The notes: generated from the letters alone by a model not told the origin. DNA of 64,000 nt from Mesorhizobium sp. CA8 (GCF_020164955.1 NZ_JAIUHG010000007.1:171162-235161); one strand, 5' to 3'. Counted from the first letter of the stretch, positions 1 through 8,065 are shown. Program-made: numbers and translations.

Positions 1-364
1 CGGTCATCACCCGGGTGAAAATGTCGAGACGCCCGGTCGAGCTCTTCGGATTGGCCGAGGCCGACACGTTCGAAGGCAGCGCCAGGCTTTCGAGCAGCGG
101 CACGATGTAGACGCAGCCTGTTTCCAGCACCGCCCCCTCGGCGAGGCCGATCTCATGCAGCTTCAACCGGTCGAGCTTGTCGGCGACCAGATGATCAGGC
201 CCCGGCAGAAAGGAAGCGCGCACGCGAAACGCCTTGTCGCCGAGCCTCAGATCAAGGCTGGCCGGCTGTATCTGGTCCGAGTCCAGCGCGCGCGGCGACT
301 TCAGCGCGCCGGATTGAAACAGCGCCGCGATGTCCTGATCCGGAAGAATGCCTGTCTGCCGCAA
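1..364 (-). CDS. dcd: 2'-deoxycytidine 5'-triphosphate deaminase, 3' end cut by window edge
   Basis: Converts dCTP to dUTP in the cytoplasm for dTTP synthesis. About 121 N-terminal residues are visible, beginning MRQTGILPDQDIAALFQSG, followed by a DSDQIQPASLDLRLG segment and a SANPKSSTGRLDIFTR segment that matches the conserved S-S-T/G-R nucleotide-binding stretch of the Dcd family. The frame has no stop before position 1, so the C-terminal part lies outside the window. Upstream in this frame a stop (TAG) precedes, and the only start-like codon is TTG at 364-362, which has a GGAG Shine-Dalgarno about 7 bases upstream. It is divergent from metZ. The long proteobacterial form of this enzyme (about 360 aa) is typical next to metZ in Rhizobiales; this is from memory of the group. 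Confidence 0.85.
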   Translation of the reverse strand, partial: MRQTGILPDQDIAALFQSGALKSPRALDSDQIQPASLDLRLGDKAFRVRASFLPGPDHLVADKLDRLKLHEIGLAEGAVLETGCVYIVPLLESLALPSNVSASANPKSSTGRLDIFTRVMT

Positions 365-450
365 AGGCTGGCTCCGTTCACAAGGCCGGGCGAGGATCTA
401 AGCTGGCTCTTGCCGCCCGGCTGGTACAAACCTCTTAATGAAGCCGGCAA

Positions 451-479
451 TTGACGCAAGCACGGCGCGGGTCTAAAGG
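451..479 (+). promoter_or_regulatory. Putative sigma-70-type promoter of the metZ riboswitch transcript
   Basis: A TTGACG -35 element at 451-456 is followed 16 bases later by CTAAAG at 473-478, close to the alphaproteobacterial housekeeping pattern TTGAC-N17-CTATAT. Transcription would start near 485, just before the first strand of the SAM-II aptamer. The -10 is weak. No other promoter-like pair is evident between dcd and the aptamer. Confidence 0.5.
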
Positions 480-488
480 GTCGTTATC

Positions 489-545
489 CCGTGGTGATTT
501 GGCCGGTCGGCTTGCAGCCACGTTAAACAAGTCGCTAAAGGACCG
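489..545 (+). promoter_or_regulatory. SAM-II riboswitch aptamer
   Basis: The segment carries the hallmarks of the SAM-II (metA motif) class: stem P1 formed by CGTGG (490-494) and CCACG (518-522), the conserved TGATTTGGCC loop start, CTTGCA before the second P1 strand, and the 3' tail GTCGCTAAAGG. The pseudoknot P2 is visible as CGGCTTG (508-514) pairing with CAAGTCG (528-534), seven pairs with one G-U. SAM-II elements are known upstream of met genes in alphaproteobacteria and repress when S-adenosylmethionine binds, which fits the metZ gene downstream. Confidence 0.93.
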
Positions 546-568
546 TCGAGCCGCAAGGCTATATGGAC

Positions 569-597
569 CCGGTTGCGACTTCGCGGCCGGTTTTTTT
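569..597 (+). terminator. Intrinsic terminator of the SAM-II expression platform
   Basis: A nine-pair stem (569-577 with 582-590, two G-U pairs), a four-base loop ACTT, and a run of seven T (591-597) lie between the aptamer and the metZ start. The 3' tail of the aptamer, AAGTCGC (529-535), is a perfect complement of GCGACTT (575-581) inside this hairpin. Pairing of those two strands would prevent the terminator, so aptamer folding with SAM would release the terminator and stop transcription. Confidence 0.85.
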
Positions 598-615
598 GTG
601 TCTGAAAGCAGGGCT

Positions 616-1806
616 ATGAGCATCAAGAAGCGCAATTGGAAACCTCAGACGGCACTCGTGCATGGCGGAACGTTGCGTTCCGGCTTCGGCGAGACCTCCG
701 AGGCGATGTATCTCACCCAAGGCTATGTCTATGAGACGGCGCAGGCTGCGGAGGCTCGCTTCAAGGGCGAGGAGCCGGGCTTCATCTATTCGCGCTACGC
801 CAACCCGACCGTCGACATGTTCGAAAAGCGCATGTGCGCTCTGGAAGACGCCGAGGATGCCCGCGCCACCGCCTCCGGCATGGCCGCCGTTTCCGCCGCG
901 CTGCTGTGCAGCGTGAAGGCCGGCGACCACATCGTTGCGGCGCGGGCGCTGTTCGGTTCCTGTCGCTGGGTGGTCGAGACGCTGGCACCGCGCTACGGCA
1001 TCCAGGCGACGCTGGTCGACGGCACCGACATCGCCAATTGGGAAAAAGCGGTAAGGCCGAACACCAAGCTGTTCTTCCTGGAAAGCCCCACCAATCCGAC
1101 GCTGGAGGTGGTCGACATCGCCGCGGTCGCCAAGCTCGCCAATTCGATCGGGGCGCGGGTGATCGTCGACAATGTCTTCGCCACGCCGCTGCAGCAGAAG
1201 CCCTTGCTGCTCGGCGCCCATATCGTCGTCTATTCGGCGACCAAGCATATAGACGGCCAGGGCCGCTGCCTGGGCGGCGTCATTCTGTCGGACAAGAAGT
1301 GGATCGACGAGAACCTGCACGACTATTTCCGCCACACCGGCCCGAGCCTGTCGCCCTTCAACGCCTGGACGCTGCTCAAAGGCCTGGAGACGCTGCCGCT
1401 GCGCGTGCGCCAGCAGACGGAGAGCGCCGGCAAGATCGCCGATTTCCTGGCCGAGCGGCCGGAGATTGCCCGCGTCATCTACCCGGGCCGGGCGGATCAC
1501 CCGCAGGCGGACGTCGTCAAGAAGCAGATGTCTGGCGGCTCGACGTTGATCTGCCTCGACGTCAAGGGTGGCAAGCAGGCGGCCTTCGCCTTCCAGAACG
1601 CGCTCGACATCGTGCTGATCTCGAACAATCTCGGCGACGCCAAGAGCCTGATCACTCATCCGGCGACGACGACGCACAAGAACCTCAGCGACGAGGCGCG
1701 CGCCGAGCTCGGCATCGGCCCCGGCACGCTCAGGCTCTCCGTCGGTCTGGAGGACACGGACGATCTGCTGGAAGACGTCGAACAGGCGCTCAAGGCGGCA
1801 AAATAG
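616..1806 (+). CDS. metZ: O-succinylhomoserine sulfhydrylase
   Basis: PLP enzyme of the Cys/Met metabolism gamma family that joins O-succinylhomoserine and sulfide to give homocysteine. The protein is 396 aa from the ATG at 616. The PLP lysine is K210 in VVYSATKHIDGQGR, and the upstream SRYANPT and ASGMAA segments bind the cofactor phosphate. The open frame extends upstream to 451, but that extension is the riboswitch and terminator, so 616 is the real start; AAAGCAGGG precedes it. O-succinyl specificity is inferred from the typical rhizobial annotation, since cystathionine gamma-synthase and O-acetylhomoserine sulfhydrylase are close relatives. Regulated by the SAM-II element at 489-597. Confidence 0.92.
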   Translation: MSIKKRNWKPQTALVHGGTLRSGFGETSEAMYLTQGYVYETAQAAEARFKGEEPGFIYSRYANPTVDMFEKRMCALEDAEDARATASGMAAVSAALLCSVKAGDHIVAARALFGSCRWVVETLAPRYGIQATLVDGTDIANWEKAVRPNTKLFFLESPTNPTLEVVDIAAVAKLANSIGARVIVDNVFATPLQQKPLLLGAHIVVYSATKHIDGQGRCLGGVILSDKKWIDENLHDYFRHTGPSLSPFNAWTLLKGLETLPLRVRQQTESAGKIADFLAERPEIARVIYPGRADHPQADVVKKQMSGGSTLICLDVKGGKQAAFAFQNALDIVLISNNLGDAKSLITHPATTTHKNLSDEARAELGIGPGTLRLSVGLEDTDDLLEDVEQALKAAK

Positions 1807-1833
1807 AAGGCTGAGACCGCCGCGGCCGGAGCT

Positions 1834-2965
1834 TCAGGCGAGCTCCTCCAGCTCGGTCATCGCCTTGGTGCGGATGGTCATGGCATTGCCGCGCCATTCG
1901 ACGGCACCGCCGAACCAGGCGCGCGCCCAGATGGCGGGCAGCATGAAGTCGCGCACGATCATCGCGGTGATGCTGCGCGGCGACAGGTACCAACCCTTGG
2001 CGGAGGCCAGCAGGCACTCCGGCAGGTAGGCGACCGCCAGCACGCACAAGGCCGTTGTGGGCAGGCTGACGCCGGCGCCTGCCGCGGCAAGCAGCGCCAG
2101 CAGCAGCGGCATCGCCGCGCCGGTCAGAATCTCCGGCGCGAAGAACAGTGCGAATGTAACCCGCCGAAGCCGCGCCCAGCGCGTCTGGCGCGACCAGATC
2201 TCGGCGAGCTTGCGCTGGCCGAGCGGCTGAGGCGACGAGATTGACGCGAAGGCCAAGCCCATTGACCAGCTTGGTGGCCGCCGCATCCTCGGCGATCTCG
2301 GCGGCCAAAGCCTGGATGCCGCCATTGGCGTCGAGCATCGGCTTGTTCCACAGCATGCTCTTGCCTTGGGCGAAGCCGAGGCCGAGCGCCTCGCCGGCAT
2401 ACTGCCAGCGCGCCTGCAGCGTGTTGAGGAAGGCGCACTCGACTTCCGCCCAAAAACCGTCCGGCCGCGAGCCGATCGGCGTCGAGCAGACGAGGCCGTT
2501 GTCCGGCCGCCATGCCGCCATCAGGTGCTGGACATAGTCCCGCGGCATCAGCACGTTGGAATCGGCGAGGATCACCCAATCGTGCCGCGCCGCCTGCCAG
2601 CCCTTGACGCAATTGTTGAGCTTGGGATTGGCGCTGATGCGGTCATCGCCGATCAGGAGCCGCGCCGGAACCGTGGGGTGGCGCGCGATCGCCGCATTGA
2701 TGAGCCTCACTACCGGGTCGTCGGCATGCGCGACACAGAAGATCAGCTCATAACGCGGCCAGTCGAGCGAGAAGGCGCGCTGCAGGGTCTCCTGCGTGAA
2801 CGGCTCGGCGCCGCGCGAAGGAACAATGATCGAGACCGGCTCCGCGCCAACGGGCGACGCAATGACATGCCGCCGTTTCAGCCGCGACGACGCGAGCAGG
2901 ATGCTGGCGAGATTGAAGAGAAGAAGGGCTGACGAAGCCAGGCCGGCTGCGATAGTCAGTTCCAT
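1834..2965 (-). pseudogene. GT21-type glycosyltransferase (ceramide glucosyltransferase-like), frameshifted
   Basis: Membrane-anchored family 2/21 glycosyltransferase. From the ATG at 2965 the first frame shows an N-terminal membrane helix, SIIVPSRG, FCVAHADDP, the acceptor-site ILADSNVLMP and EDAAATKLV. After NLVAS (near 2230) this frame becomes arginine-rich nonsense. The next frame, ending at 1834, continues as QPLGQRKLAEIW, then SRQTRWARLRR, the (Q/R)xxRW motif of this fold, and two to three hydrophobic helices. A single one-base shift at about 2225-2250 restores a protein of about 377 aa. It is therefore a disrupted gene or a sequencing error. Family members in rhizobia make glycosylated sphingolipid or diacylglycerol; the substrate here is unknown. 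Convergent with metZ. Confidence 0.8.
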
Positions 2966-3008
2966 CGAGATCTGGTCACTCCCGATAGAGAGTTTCACCG
3001 TTTCACGG

Positions 3009-3087
3009 AAACGGCGAACCACTCTATCTCTTTGTTTTCACGCAATTCCGGACGGAAAACCGCTCACACTCTTTCTGGAATTCCTCT
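3009..3087. repeat. Intergenic palindromic repeat family 1, copy A
   Basis: About 78 bp with the core GCAATTCCGGACGGAAAACCGC followed by a tail ending CTGGAATTCC; the outer parts GCAATTCC and GGAATT(G)C can pair. A nearly identical copy is at 50516-50592 and a diverged one at 15907-15976. It lies between the glycosyltransferase start and apaG and, if read in frame, would add spurious residues to the glycosyltransferase. Confidence 0.85.
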
Positions 3088-3164
3088 AGGCCGCATGCCG
3101 CCGTTTCATCAGTTGCAGAGCGCCCGAGTCGTCCGGCACGGTCTGTGCACACCAACATTGTCGT

Positions 3165-3182
3165 ATGTCACTTAAATGACAT
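3165..3182. promoter_or_regulatory. AT-rich palindrome upstream of apaG
   Basis: ATGTCA-CTTAAA-TGACAT is an 18-bp inverted repeat with one mismatched pair, about 100 bases before the apaG start and followed at once by TGTTTTTT. It could be an operator for a dimeric regulator, or a weak AT-rich terminator on the plus strand. The rest of the 319-bp gap 2966-3284 holds repeat copy A and nothing else recognisable. Confidence 0.4.
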
Positions 3183-3284
3183 TGTTTTTTGGCACCTGCG
3201 CTTACAAGGCTGGCAGGATGGTCGGCGCTACGTCTATAGGAGCGGAGCGTGACATATATTCCGCGGCGGCAACCGGAGTGGCCC

Positions 3285-3677
3285 ATGTATCGCGCAGTGA
3301 CGCGCAACATCGAAGTGCTGGTCAGGCCCTTCTATCTGGAGGACCGTTCCGATCCGTCCGAGAACCGCTATGTCTGGGGCTATCAGGTGACGATCGACAA
3401 CCGCTCCGACGAATTCGTGCAGCTTCTGTCGCGCTATTGGCACATCACGGACGGCCAGGGCCGGGTCGAGGAGGTCCGCGGCGCCGGCGTCGTCGGCGAT
3501 CAGCCGGAACTCAATCCCGGCGACAGCTATCAATACACTTCAGGCTGCCCGCTCTCGACGCCGTCGGGCATCATGGTCGGCCATTACACGATGCGCAACG
3601 GCCGCGGCGAGACGTTCGACATCGCCATTCCGGCGTTTTCGCTGGATATGCCGGGGACAAGGCGGACGGTGAATTAG
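3285..3677 (+). CDS. apaG: ApaG family protein
   Basis: 130-aa cytoplasmic protein with the single ApaG/DUF525 fibronectin-type beta-sandwich. It begins [18 protein letters not shown] and contains [11 protein letters not shown], the glycine-rich [20 protein letters not shown] and GHYTM, all diagnostic of the family. The start at 3285 has CCGGAG about 8 bases upstream; the longer frame from 3249 lacks a site. ApaG was linked to Co2+/Mg2+ resistance in Salmonella, but its biochemical role is not settled. Typical length for the family is about 125-130 aa. Confidence 0.93.
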   Translation: MYRAVTRNIEVLVRPFYLEDRSDPSENRYVWGYQVTIDNRSDEFVQLLSRYWHITDGQGRVEEVRGAGVVGDQPELNPGDSYQYTSGCPLSTPSGIMVGHYTMRNGRGETFDIAIPAFSLDMPGTRRTVN

Positions 3678-3683
3678 CGTTTT

Positions 3684-3860
3684 TCTTCCCGTCTCTATAC
3701 GGGGAGAAATGCCCGGCAGGGCAATGAGGGGCAGCGCCGGGCTTCTGAGATTTCCTTGAGGCGGAGAACAGCTTCGCCACGGCGGACGTATCACCGCCAA
3801 CCTTGGCGCCGCCCCTCGTCCGCCCTTCGGGCACCTTCTCCCCGTAGAACGGGGAGAAAG
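3684..3860. repeat. Intergenic repeat family 2, copy A (double-hairpin element)
   Basis: About 177 bp between apaG and hslO. The left part has CCCGTCTCTATACGGGGAG then CCCGGCAGGGCAATGAGGGGC; the right part has CCCCTCGTCCGCCCTTCGGG, then CTTCTCCCCGTAGAACGGGG. The two ends are complementary to each other and each also forms its own hairpin. A second copy is at 44553-44705. It separates two convergent genes and may act as a bidirectional transcription stop. Confidence 0.85.
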
Positions 3861-3868
3861 TAAAGACG

Positions 3869-4873
3869 CTACTTCGCGAACTCGGCCGGATCGAAGTCGT
3901 ATTGCGTCGAGCAGAACTCGCAGGCGACGTGGATGCCGCCGTCCTCGGTCGAGTCCTTGATCTCCTCGGCCGAAAACCCTTCCAGAATGCCGCGGATCTT
4001 TTCGCGCGAGCAGGAGCACTGATCGGCGACCGGCACACTGCTGAAAACGCGCACGCCATGCTCATGGAACAGCCGGTAGAGCAGCCGCTCGGCGCCCACC
4101 GTCGGGTCGATCAGCTCCGTCGGCTCGATGGTGCCGAGCAGCGCCAGCAATTCCTGCCAGGAATTGTCGGCCGGATGATCCGTCAGCTCACGGTCGTCGC
4201 CGTCGCCGCCCGAAATATCGGGAACGCGCATGCGCTCCGGCGCCTGCGGCAGGAACTGCGCAAGGATGCCGCCGGCGCGCCACTGCTCGCGCGCGCCGGC
4301 CGGTCCGGGCGTCACCAGCTTGGCGACCGACATCTTGATCTCCGTCGGGATCTGCTCCGACTGGCGGAAATAGGTGCGCGCGGCGTCCTCCAGCGAGGTG
4401 CCGTCGAGCTGGACGATACCCTGGTAGCGCTGCATATGCGCGCCCTGGTCGATGGTCAGAGCCAGCACGCCATTGCCAAGCAGCGTCTGCTGCGAGGTCT
4501 CGCCGGCGGCGGTCAGCGCCTGCAGCCGGTCAGCGTCGAAGCGCGCATAGGCGCGCAGCGCATGCGGCGTGGCGAAATCGGCCACCAGCATGTCGACCGG
4601 ACCGTCGGTGCGGGTCTGCAGGATGAACTTGCCTTCGAACTTCAGCGAGGTGCCGAGCAGCACGGTGAGCACGCAGGCCTCCGCCAGCAGGCGGGCGACC
4701 GGCTCAGGATAATTATGGCGGCTCAAGATGGCGTCGAGCATCGGCCCAAGCTGCACGGTGCGGCCGCGCACATCGAGCGGCGCGACCTCGTAAGGCACGA
4801 CGTGATCGTCGCCGGCGAAGCCGAATTCACCGAGTTGGGGTTTGTGCTCAACCAAGGTATGGGTTTCCAACAT
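3869..4873 (-). CDS. hslO: Hsp33 family redox-regulated molecular chaperone
   Basis: Cytoplasmic holdase chaperone that is activated by oxidation. The 334-aa product has the Hsp33 N-terminal fold and, near its end, the zinc-binding cysteines C286-x-C288 (QCSCSREK) and C318-x2-C321 (ACEFCS). Those four thiols form the redox switch, so it should be functional. I chose the ATG at 4873 (MLETHTLVEH) because CCGGAG lies 7 bases upstream; an ATG at 4897 would add eight residues. It lies 148 bp downstream of argF on the same strand, the usual argD-argF-hslO order in Rhizobiales. Confidence 0.93.
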   Translation of the reverse strand: MLETHTLVEHKPQLGEFGFAGDDHVVPYEVAPLDVRGRTVQLGPMLDAILSRHNYPEPVARLLAEACVLTVLLGTSLKFEGKFILQTRTDGPVDMLVADFATPHALRAYARFDADRLQALTAAGETSQQTLLGNGVLALTIDQGAHMQRYQGIVQLDGTSLEDAARTYFRQSEQIPTEIKMSVAKLVTPGPAGAREQWRAGGILAQFLPQAPERMRVPDISGGDGDDRELTDHPADNSWQELLALLGTIEPTELIDPTVGAERLLYRLFHEHGVRVFSSVPVADQCSCSREKIRGILEGFSAEEIKDSTEDGGIHVACEFCSTQYDFDPAEFAK

Positions 4874-5020
4874 GACAAAACTCCGGGGCGCAGCCATGCC
4901 GCCCGATGAGCCGCATGCGTCGAAGCGCGTTCAATTTACGTGATGGCCCGCAGATAGGCATCACATATTCCCAGATCAAGTTGACCCCGATCGGACCGGA
5001 AGCTTTCAGGTCCGCCTCTA

Positions 5021-5932
5021 TCAAGCGCCCAGACACCAGGCCAGTACCGCTTTCTGGGCGTGCAGCCGGTTCTCGGCCTCGTCGAAGACCACCGAATGCG
5101 GCCCGTCGATCACCTCGTCGGTGACTTCCTCACCGCGATGCGCCGGCAGGCAGTGCATGAACAACGCATCGGGCTTAGCCTTTGCCATCAGCGCCGCATT
5201 CACCTGATAGGGCAGGAAGACGTTGTGGCCACGGGCGCGGTGCTCCTGGCCCATCGACACCCAGCTGTCGGTGACGACGCAGTCGGCTTGGTCGACGGCT
5301 TCCTCGGCCGACTTGGCAAACCGGACCTTGCCGCCATTGGCTTTCGACCAGTCAACATATTTCTCGAAAGGCTCGCTGCCCTCCGGCACCGCGACATTGA
5401 GGTTGAAGCGGAACCGCGCCGAGGCTTCGAGCAGCGAATGCAGCACATTGTTGCCGTCGCCGGTCCAGGCAAAGGTCTTGCCGGCCACCGGACCGCGATG
5501 CTCCTCATAGGTCATGATGTCGGCCATGAGCTGGCAGGGATGTGTGTCGTCGGTCAGCCCGTTGATGACCGGAACGGTGGCGTGCTCGGTGAGCTCCAGC
5601 AGCCGGTCATGCGAGGTGGTGCGGATCATGATGGCGTCGACATAGCGCGACAGCACTTTTGCCGTGTCGGCAATGGTCTCCGAGCGGCCGAGCTGCATCT
5701 CGGTGCCGGTCAGCATGATGGTTTCGCCGCCGAGCTGGCGCATGCCGACATCGAAGGACACGCGCGTGCGCGTCGACGGCTTGTCAAAGATCATGGCCAG
5801 CACCTTGCCGTCGAGCGGTTTTGAACGCTCGCCCGCCTTCAGCCTGGTCTTTCGCGCCACCGCGTCATCCAGCATGATGCGCAGGTCGCCCGCCGAAACG
5901 GCGGACAGATCGGTGAAGTGGCGAACACTCAT
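5021..5932 (-). CDS. argF: Ornithine carbamoyltransferase
   Basis: Transfers the carbamoyl group from carbamoyl phosphate to ornithine, giving citrulline in arginine synthesis. The 303-aa protein begins [17 protein letters not shown] and carries [11 protein letters not shown] (carbamoyl phosphate loop), HPCQ, and [12 protein letters not shown] with the catalytic cysteine. The ATG at 5932 is 16 bases after the argD stop; the longer frame from 5971 would overlap argD and lacks a good ribosome site. It is the second gene of an argD-argF operon. Confidence 0.95.
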   Translation of the reverse strand: MSVRHFTDLSAVSAGDLRIMLDDAVARKTRLKAGERSKPLDGKVLAMIFDKPSTRTRVSFDVGMRQLGGETIMLTGTEMQLGRSETIADTAKVLSRYVDAIMIRTTSHDRLLELTEHATVPVINGLTDDTHPCQLMADIMTYEEHRGPVAGKTFAWTGDGNNVLHSLLEASARFRFNLNVAVPEGSEPFEKYVDWSKANGGKVRFAKSAEEAVDQADCVVTDSWVSMGQEHRARGHNVFLPYQVNAALMAKAKPDALFMHCLPAHRGEEVTDEVIDGPHSVVFDEAENRLHAQKAVLAWCLGA

Positions 5933-5948
5933 CGGCAGGTTCCAGAAA

Positions 5949-7148
5949 TTATTTCGCGGCTTCGGCGACAATCGCGTCGGTCAGGCCCTTGGCGCCGGCG
6001 CGAATGCGCTCCAGCGCTTCGCCGATCTCCTCGTCGGTGACGGTGAGGGGCGGCAGGAGGCGGATGACGTTGTCGCCCGCCGGCACGGCAAGCAGGTGCT
6101 GGTCGCGCAGCGCCATGTTCACCTTGGTGTTGGGCATAGCGCATTTCAGGCCGAGCATCAGGCCGGTTCCCCTGATGCCCTCGATGACCTCGGGAAATTC
6201 ATCCGCGACGCCGGCCAGCCCCTGCTTCAGAAGCAGCGCCTTGCGCTGCACGTCCTCGAGGAAGCCGTCGGCCAGCACCACGTCGAGCACGGCGTTGCCG
6301 ACGGCCATCGCCAGCGGATTGCCGCCGAAGGTGGTGCCGTGCACGCCGGCCGTCATGCCGGTCGCCGCCTCGTCGGTGGCAAGGCAGGCACCCATCGGAA
6401 AGCCGCCGCCGATGCCCTTGGCGATCGCCATCAGATCGGGCGTGACGCCTGACCATTCATGCGCGAACAGCTTGCCGGTGCGACCGATGCCGCACTGGAC
6501 CTCGTCGAAGATCAAAAGCAGGCCGTGCTTGTCGCAGAGCTGACGCAGCCGCTTCAGCGATTGCGTCGGCACCGGGCGTATGCCGCCCTCGCCTTGCACC
6601 GGCTCGATCAGGATCGCCGCGGTCTCCGGCGTGATCGCCTTTTCAGCGGCGTCGATATCGTCGAAAGCCACCTGGTCGAATCCCTCGACCTTCGGGCCGA
6701 AGCCTTCGAGGTATTTGTACTGGCCGCCGGCGGCGATCGTCGCCAGCGTGCGGCCGTGAAAGGCACCCTCGAAGGTGATGATGCGGAAGCGCTCGGGACG
6801 GCCCTTGACGAATTGATAGCGCCTGGCCGTCTTGATGGCGCATTCCAGTGCCTCGGCACCGGAATTGGTGAAGAACACCTTGTCTGCAAAGGTCGCCTCA
6901 GTCAGCCGCTCGCCCAGCCGGCGCTGTTCCGGGATCTCATAGAGGTTGGAGACGTGCCACAGCTTGGCGGCCTGCCCGGTGAGCGCCGCGACCAGATGCG
7001 GATGGCTGTGGCCCAGCGAATTCACCGCGATGCCGCCGGCGAAGTCGAGATATCGCTCGCCCTTGTCGGTGACCAGCCAGGTCCCCTCCCCACGGTCGAA
7101 CGCCAGGGGTGCGCGGGCAAAGGTCTCGTAAAGCGCCGAACCGCTCAT
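5949..7148 (-). CDS. argD: Acetylornithine/succinylornithine-type aminotransferase
   Basis: Class III PLP aminotransferase, 399 aa, converting N-acetylglutamate semialdehyde to N-acetylornithine. Visible motifs: [17 protein letters not shown], the FEGAFHGRT segment, the [20 protein letters not shown] block with the cofactor-ring aspartate, and the PLP lysine in [17 protein letters not shown] precedes the ATG by about 9 bases. Upstream lies an unusual leader with a terminator-like hairpin ending only 26 bases before the start, so the operon may be attenuated. Confidence 0.94.
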   Translation of the reverse strand: MSGSALYETFARAPLAFDRGEGTWLVTDKGERYLDFAGGIAVNSLGHSHPHLVAALTGQAAKLWHVSNLYEIPEQRRLGERLTEATFADKVFFTNSGAEALECAIKTARRYQFVKGRPERFRIITFEGAFHGRTLATIAAGGQYKYLEGFGPKVEGFDQVAFDDIDAAEKAITPETAAILIEPVQGEGGIRPVPTQSLKRLRQLCDKHGLLLIFDEVQCGIGRTGKLFAHEWSGVTPDLMAIAKGIGGGFPMGACLATDEAATGMTAGVHGTTFGGNPLAMAVGNAVLDVVLADGFLEDVQRKALLLKQGLAGVADEFPEVIEGIRGTGLMLGLKCAMPNTKVNMALRDQHLLAVPAGDNVIRLLPPLTVTDEEIGEALERIRAGAKGLTDAIVAEAAK

Positions 7149-7172
7149 TATATGCGTCTCCGGAACCGGAAA

Positions 7173-7226
7173 TCAAAAAAGCCGCCAATGCGGCGGCCTT
7201 TGCGGCTTATCATGTTTTTCGGCCAT
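7173..7226 (-). other. Possible 17-codon leader peptide of argD
   Basis: An ATG at 7226 opens a reading frame MAEKHDKPQRPPHWRLF that runs straight through the leader hairpin and stops with TGA just after the T-run. Two arginine codons (AGG and CGG) sit next to or inside the hairpin arms, which is what an arginine-sensing leader would need. Against it: no clear Shine-Dalgarno precedes the ATG and the frame could be chance. I do not know of a described argD attenuator in this group. Confidence 0.3.
7175..7208 (-). promoter_or_regulatory. Terminator-like hairpin with competing strand in the argD leader
   Basis: Read on the minus strand, GCCGCC-GCATT-GGCGGC followed by TTTTTT (forward 7175-7197) is an intrinsic terminator. 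There is no minus-strand gene upstream for it to end, because gcrA is divergent. A strand just before it, AAGCCGC (forward 7202-7208), can pair with GCGGCTT (forward 7179-7185) and so exclude the terminator stem. This is the layout of an attenuator. The remainder of the 357-bp gap up to gcrA shows only a CCCGGC/GCCGGG hairpin at 7441-7456. Confidence 0.55.
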
Positions 7227-7505
7227 GAAGTCAACGAAAACGTCACGCAGAAGCGCGTGGCAAGCCCCTGACGCCACGCCGGTTCATAAGTAGGCCGGCA
7301 AGTTGGGGAAAACCGAAAAAACCGAATCGTGTTGCCCTGGGGACTCTTGTCACCGAGTCAGCGCATAAGGTATTTGTAGTCGAGAAATAACTAGATTTCG
7401 TGCGGCGGACCTAATCACCCGGTATATGTGGTGTTGTTTGCCCGGCGAGAGCCGGGGGCGGGAAAGGATTCTGACTGCCGTACGCCTCAGCAGGAGCGCG
7501 GTCTC

Positions 7506-8024
7506 ATGAACTGGACTGACGAGCGGGTCGAACTTCTCAGGAAATTGTGGTCGGAGGGTCTGAGCGCCAGCCAGATCGCCGCACAGCTCGGCGGGGTGAG
7601 CCGCAACGCCGTCATCGGCAAGGTGCATCGCCTGAAGCTGTCGGGCCGCGGCCGCGCAACGGCCGCTCCGGCGCGCCAGAAGAAGGCGACGCAAGGCGCC
7701 TCGATGCAGAAATCGGTGACCCGCGCCGCGAGTGCCACGCGTCACGTGACCACCACCATCGGCGCCACCGCGCTGCAGGTGCAGTTCGACGCCGAGCCGG
7801 TCGCGCGCCACTACATCCGACCGGTCGAGAACGTGGTCGTGCCGATCTCGCGGCATCTGCAGCTCGTCGAGCTGACCGAACGCACCTGCAAATGGCCGAA
7901 CGGCGATCCGCTGTCGGAAGACTTCAACTTCTGCGGCAACGACGCCGCCGAAACGGGACCCTATTGCAAGTATCATTCCCGGGTGGCGTTCCAGCCGGCA
8001 GGGGAGCGGCGCAGGGCGCGTTGA
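7506..8024 (+). CDS. gcrA: GcrA family cell cycle regulator
   Basis: 172-aa alphaproteobacterial transcription factor that binds sigma-70 and CcrM-methylated promoters in Caulobacter. It starts MNWTDERVELLRKLW and SEGLSASQIAAQLGGVSRNAVIGK, the signature helix-turn-helix, and ends with the CKWPNGDP...FCGN...PYCKYHSRVA cysteine/histidine segment that contacts sigma. The ATG at 7506 has AGGAG about 9 bases upstream. Target genes in relatives include polarity and division genes such as podJ; a podJ gene lies 20 kb away here. Confidence 0.95.
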   Translation: MNWTDERVELLRKLWSEGLSASQIAAQLGGVSRNAVIGKVHRLKLSGRGRATAAPARQKKATQGASMQKSVTRAASATRHVTTTIGATALQVQFDAEPVARHYIRPVENVVVPISRHLQLVELTERTCKWPNGDPLSEDFNFCGNDAAETGPYCKYHSRVAFQPAGERRRAR

Positions 8025-8065
8025 GCGAATAGCGAATAGCGAATAGCGAATAGCGAATAGCGAAT
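8024..8065. repeat. Six perfect tandem copies of the heptamer AGCGAAT
   Basis: Six head-to-tail copies of AGCGAAT start at the last base of the gcrA stop codon and end at 8065. Downstream, 8108-8150 contains several imperfect complements such as CTATTCGC and CTCGCTAC, so the gap between gcrA and convergent corA could fold into a long imperfect hairpin. The copy number is likely to vary between strains by slippage. Confidence 0.95.

Noticed and set aside
1790..1833. Extension of the glycosyltransferase frame to 1790
   Set aside because: After the frameshift this frame is arginine-rich nonsense; the alternative frame ending at 1834 carries the RQTRW motif and membrane helices.
7201..7275. Short plus-strand frame starting at the ATG at 7225
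   Set aside because: Only 18 codons, no ribosome site, and overlaps the argD leader in the opposite direction.
8024..8065. Tandem array considered as a CRISPR
   Set aside because: The seven-base units are contiguous with no spacers and no cas genes are present.
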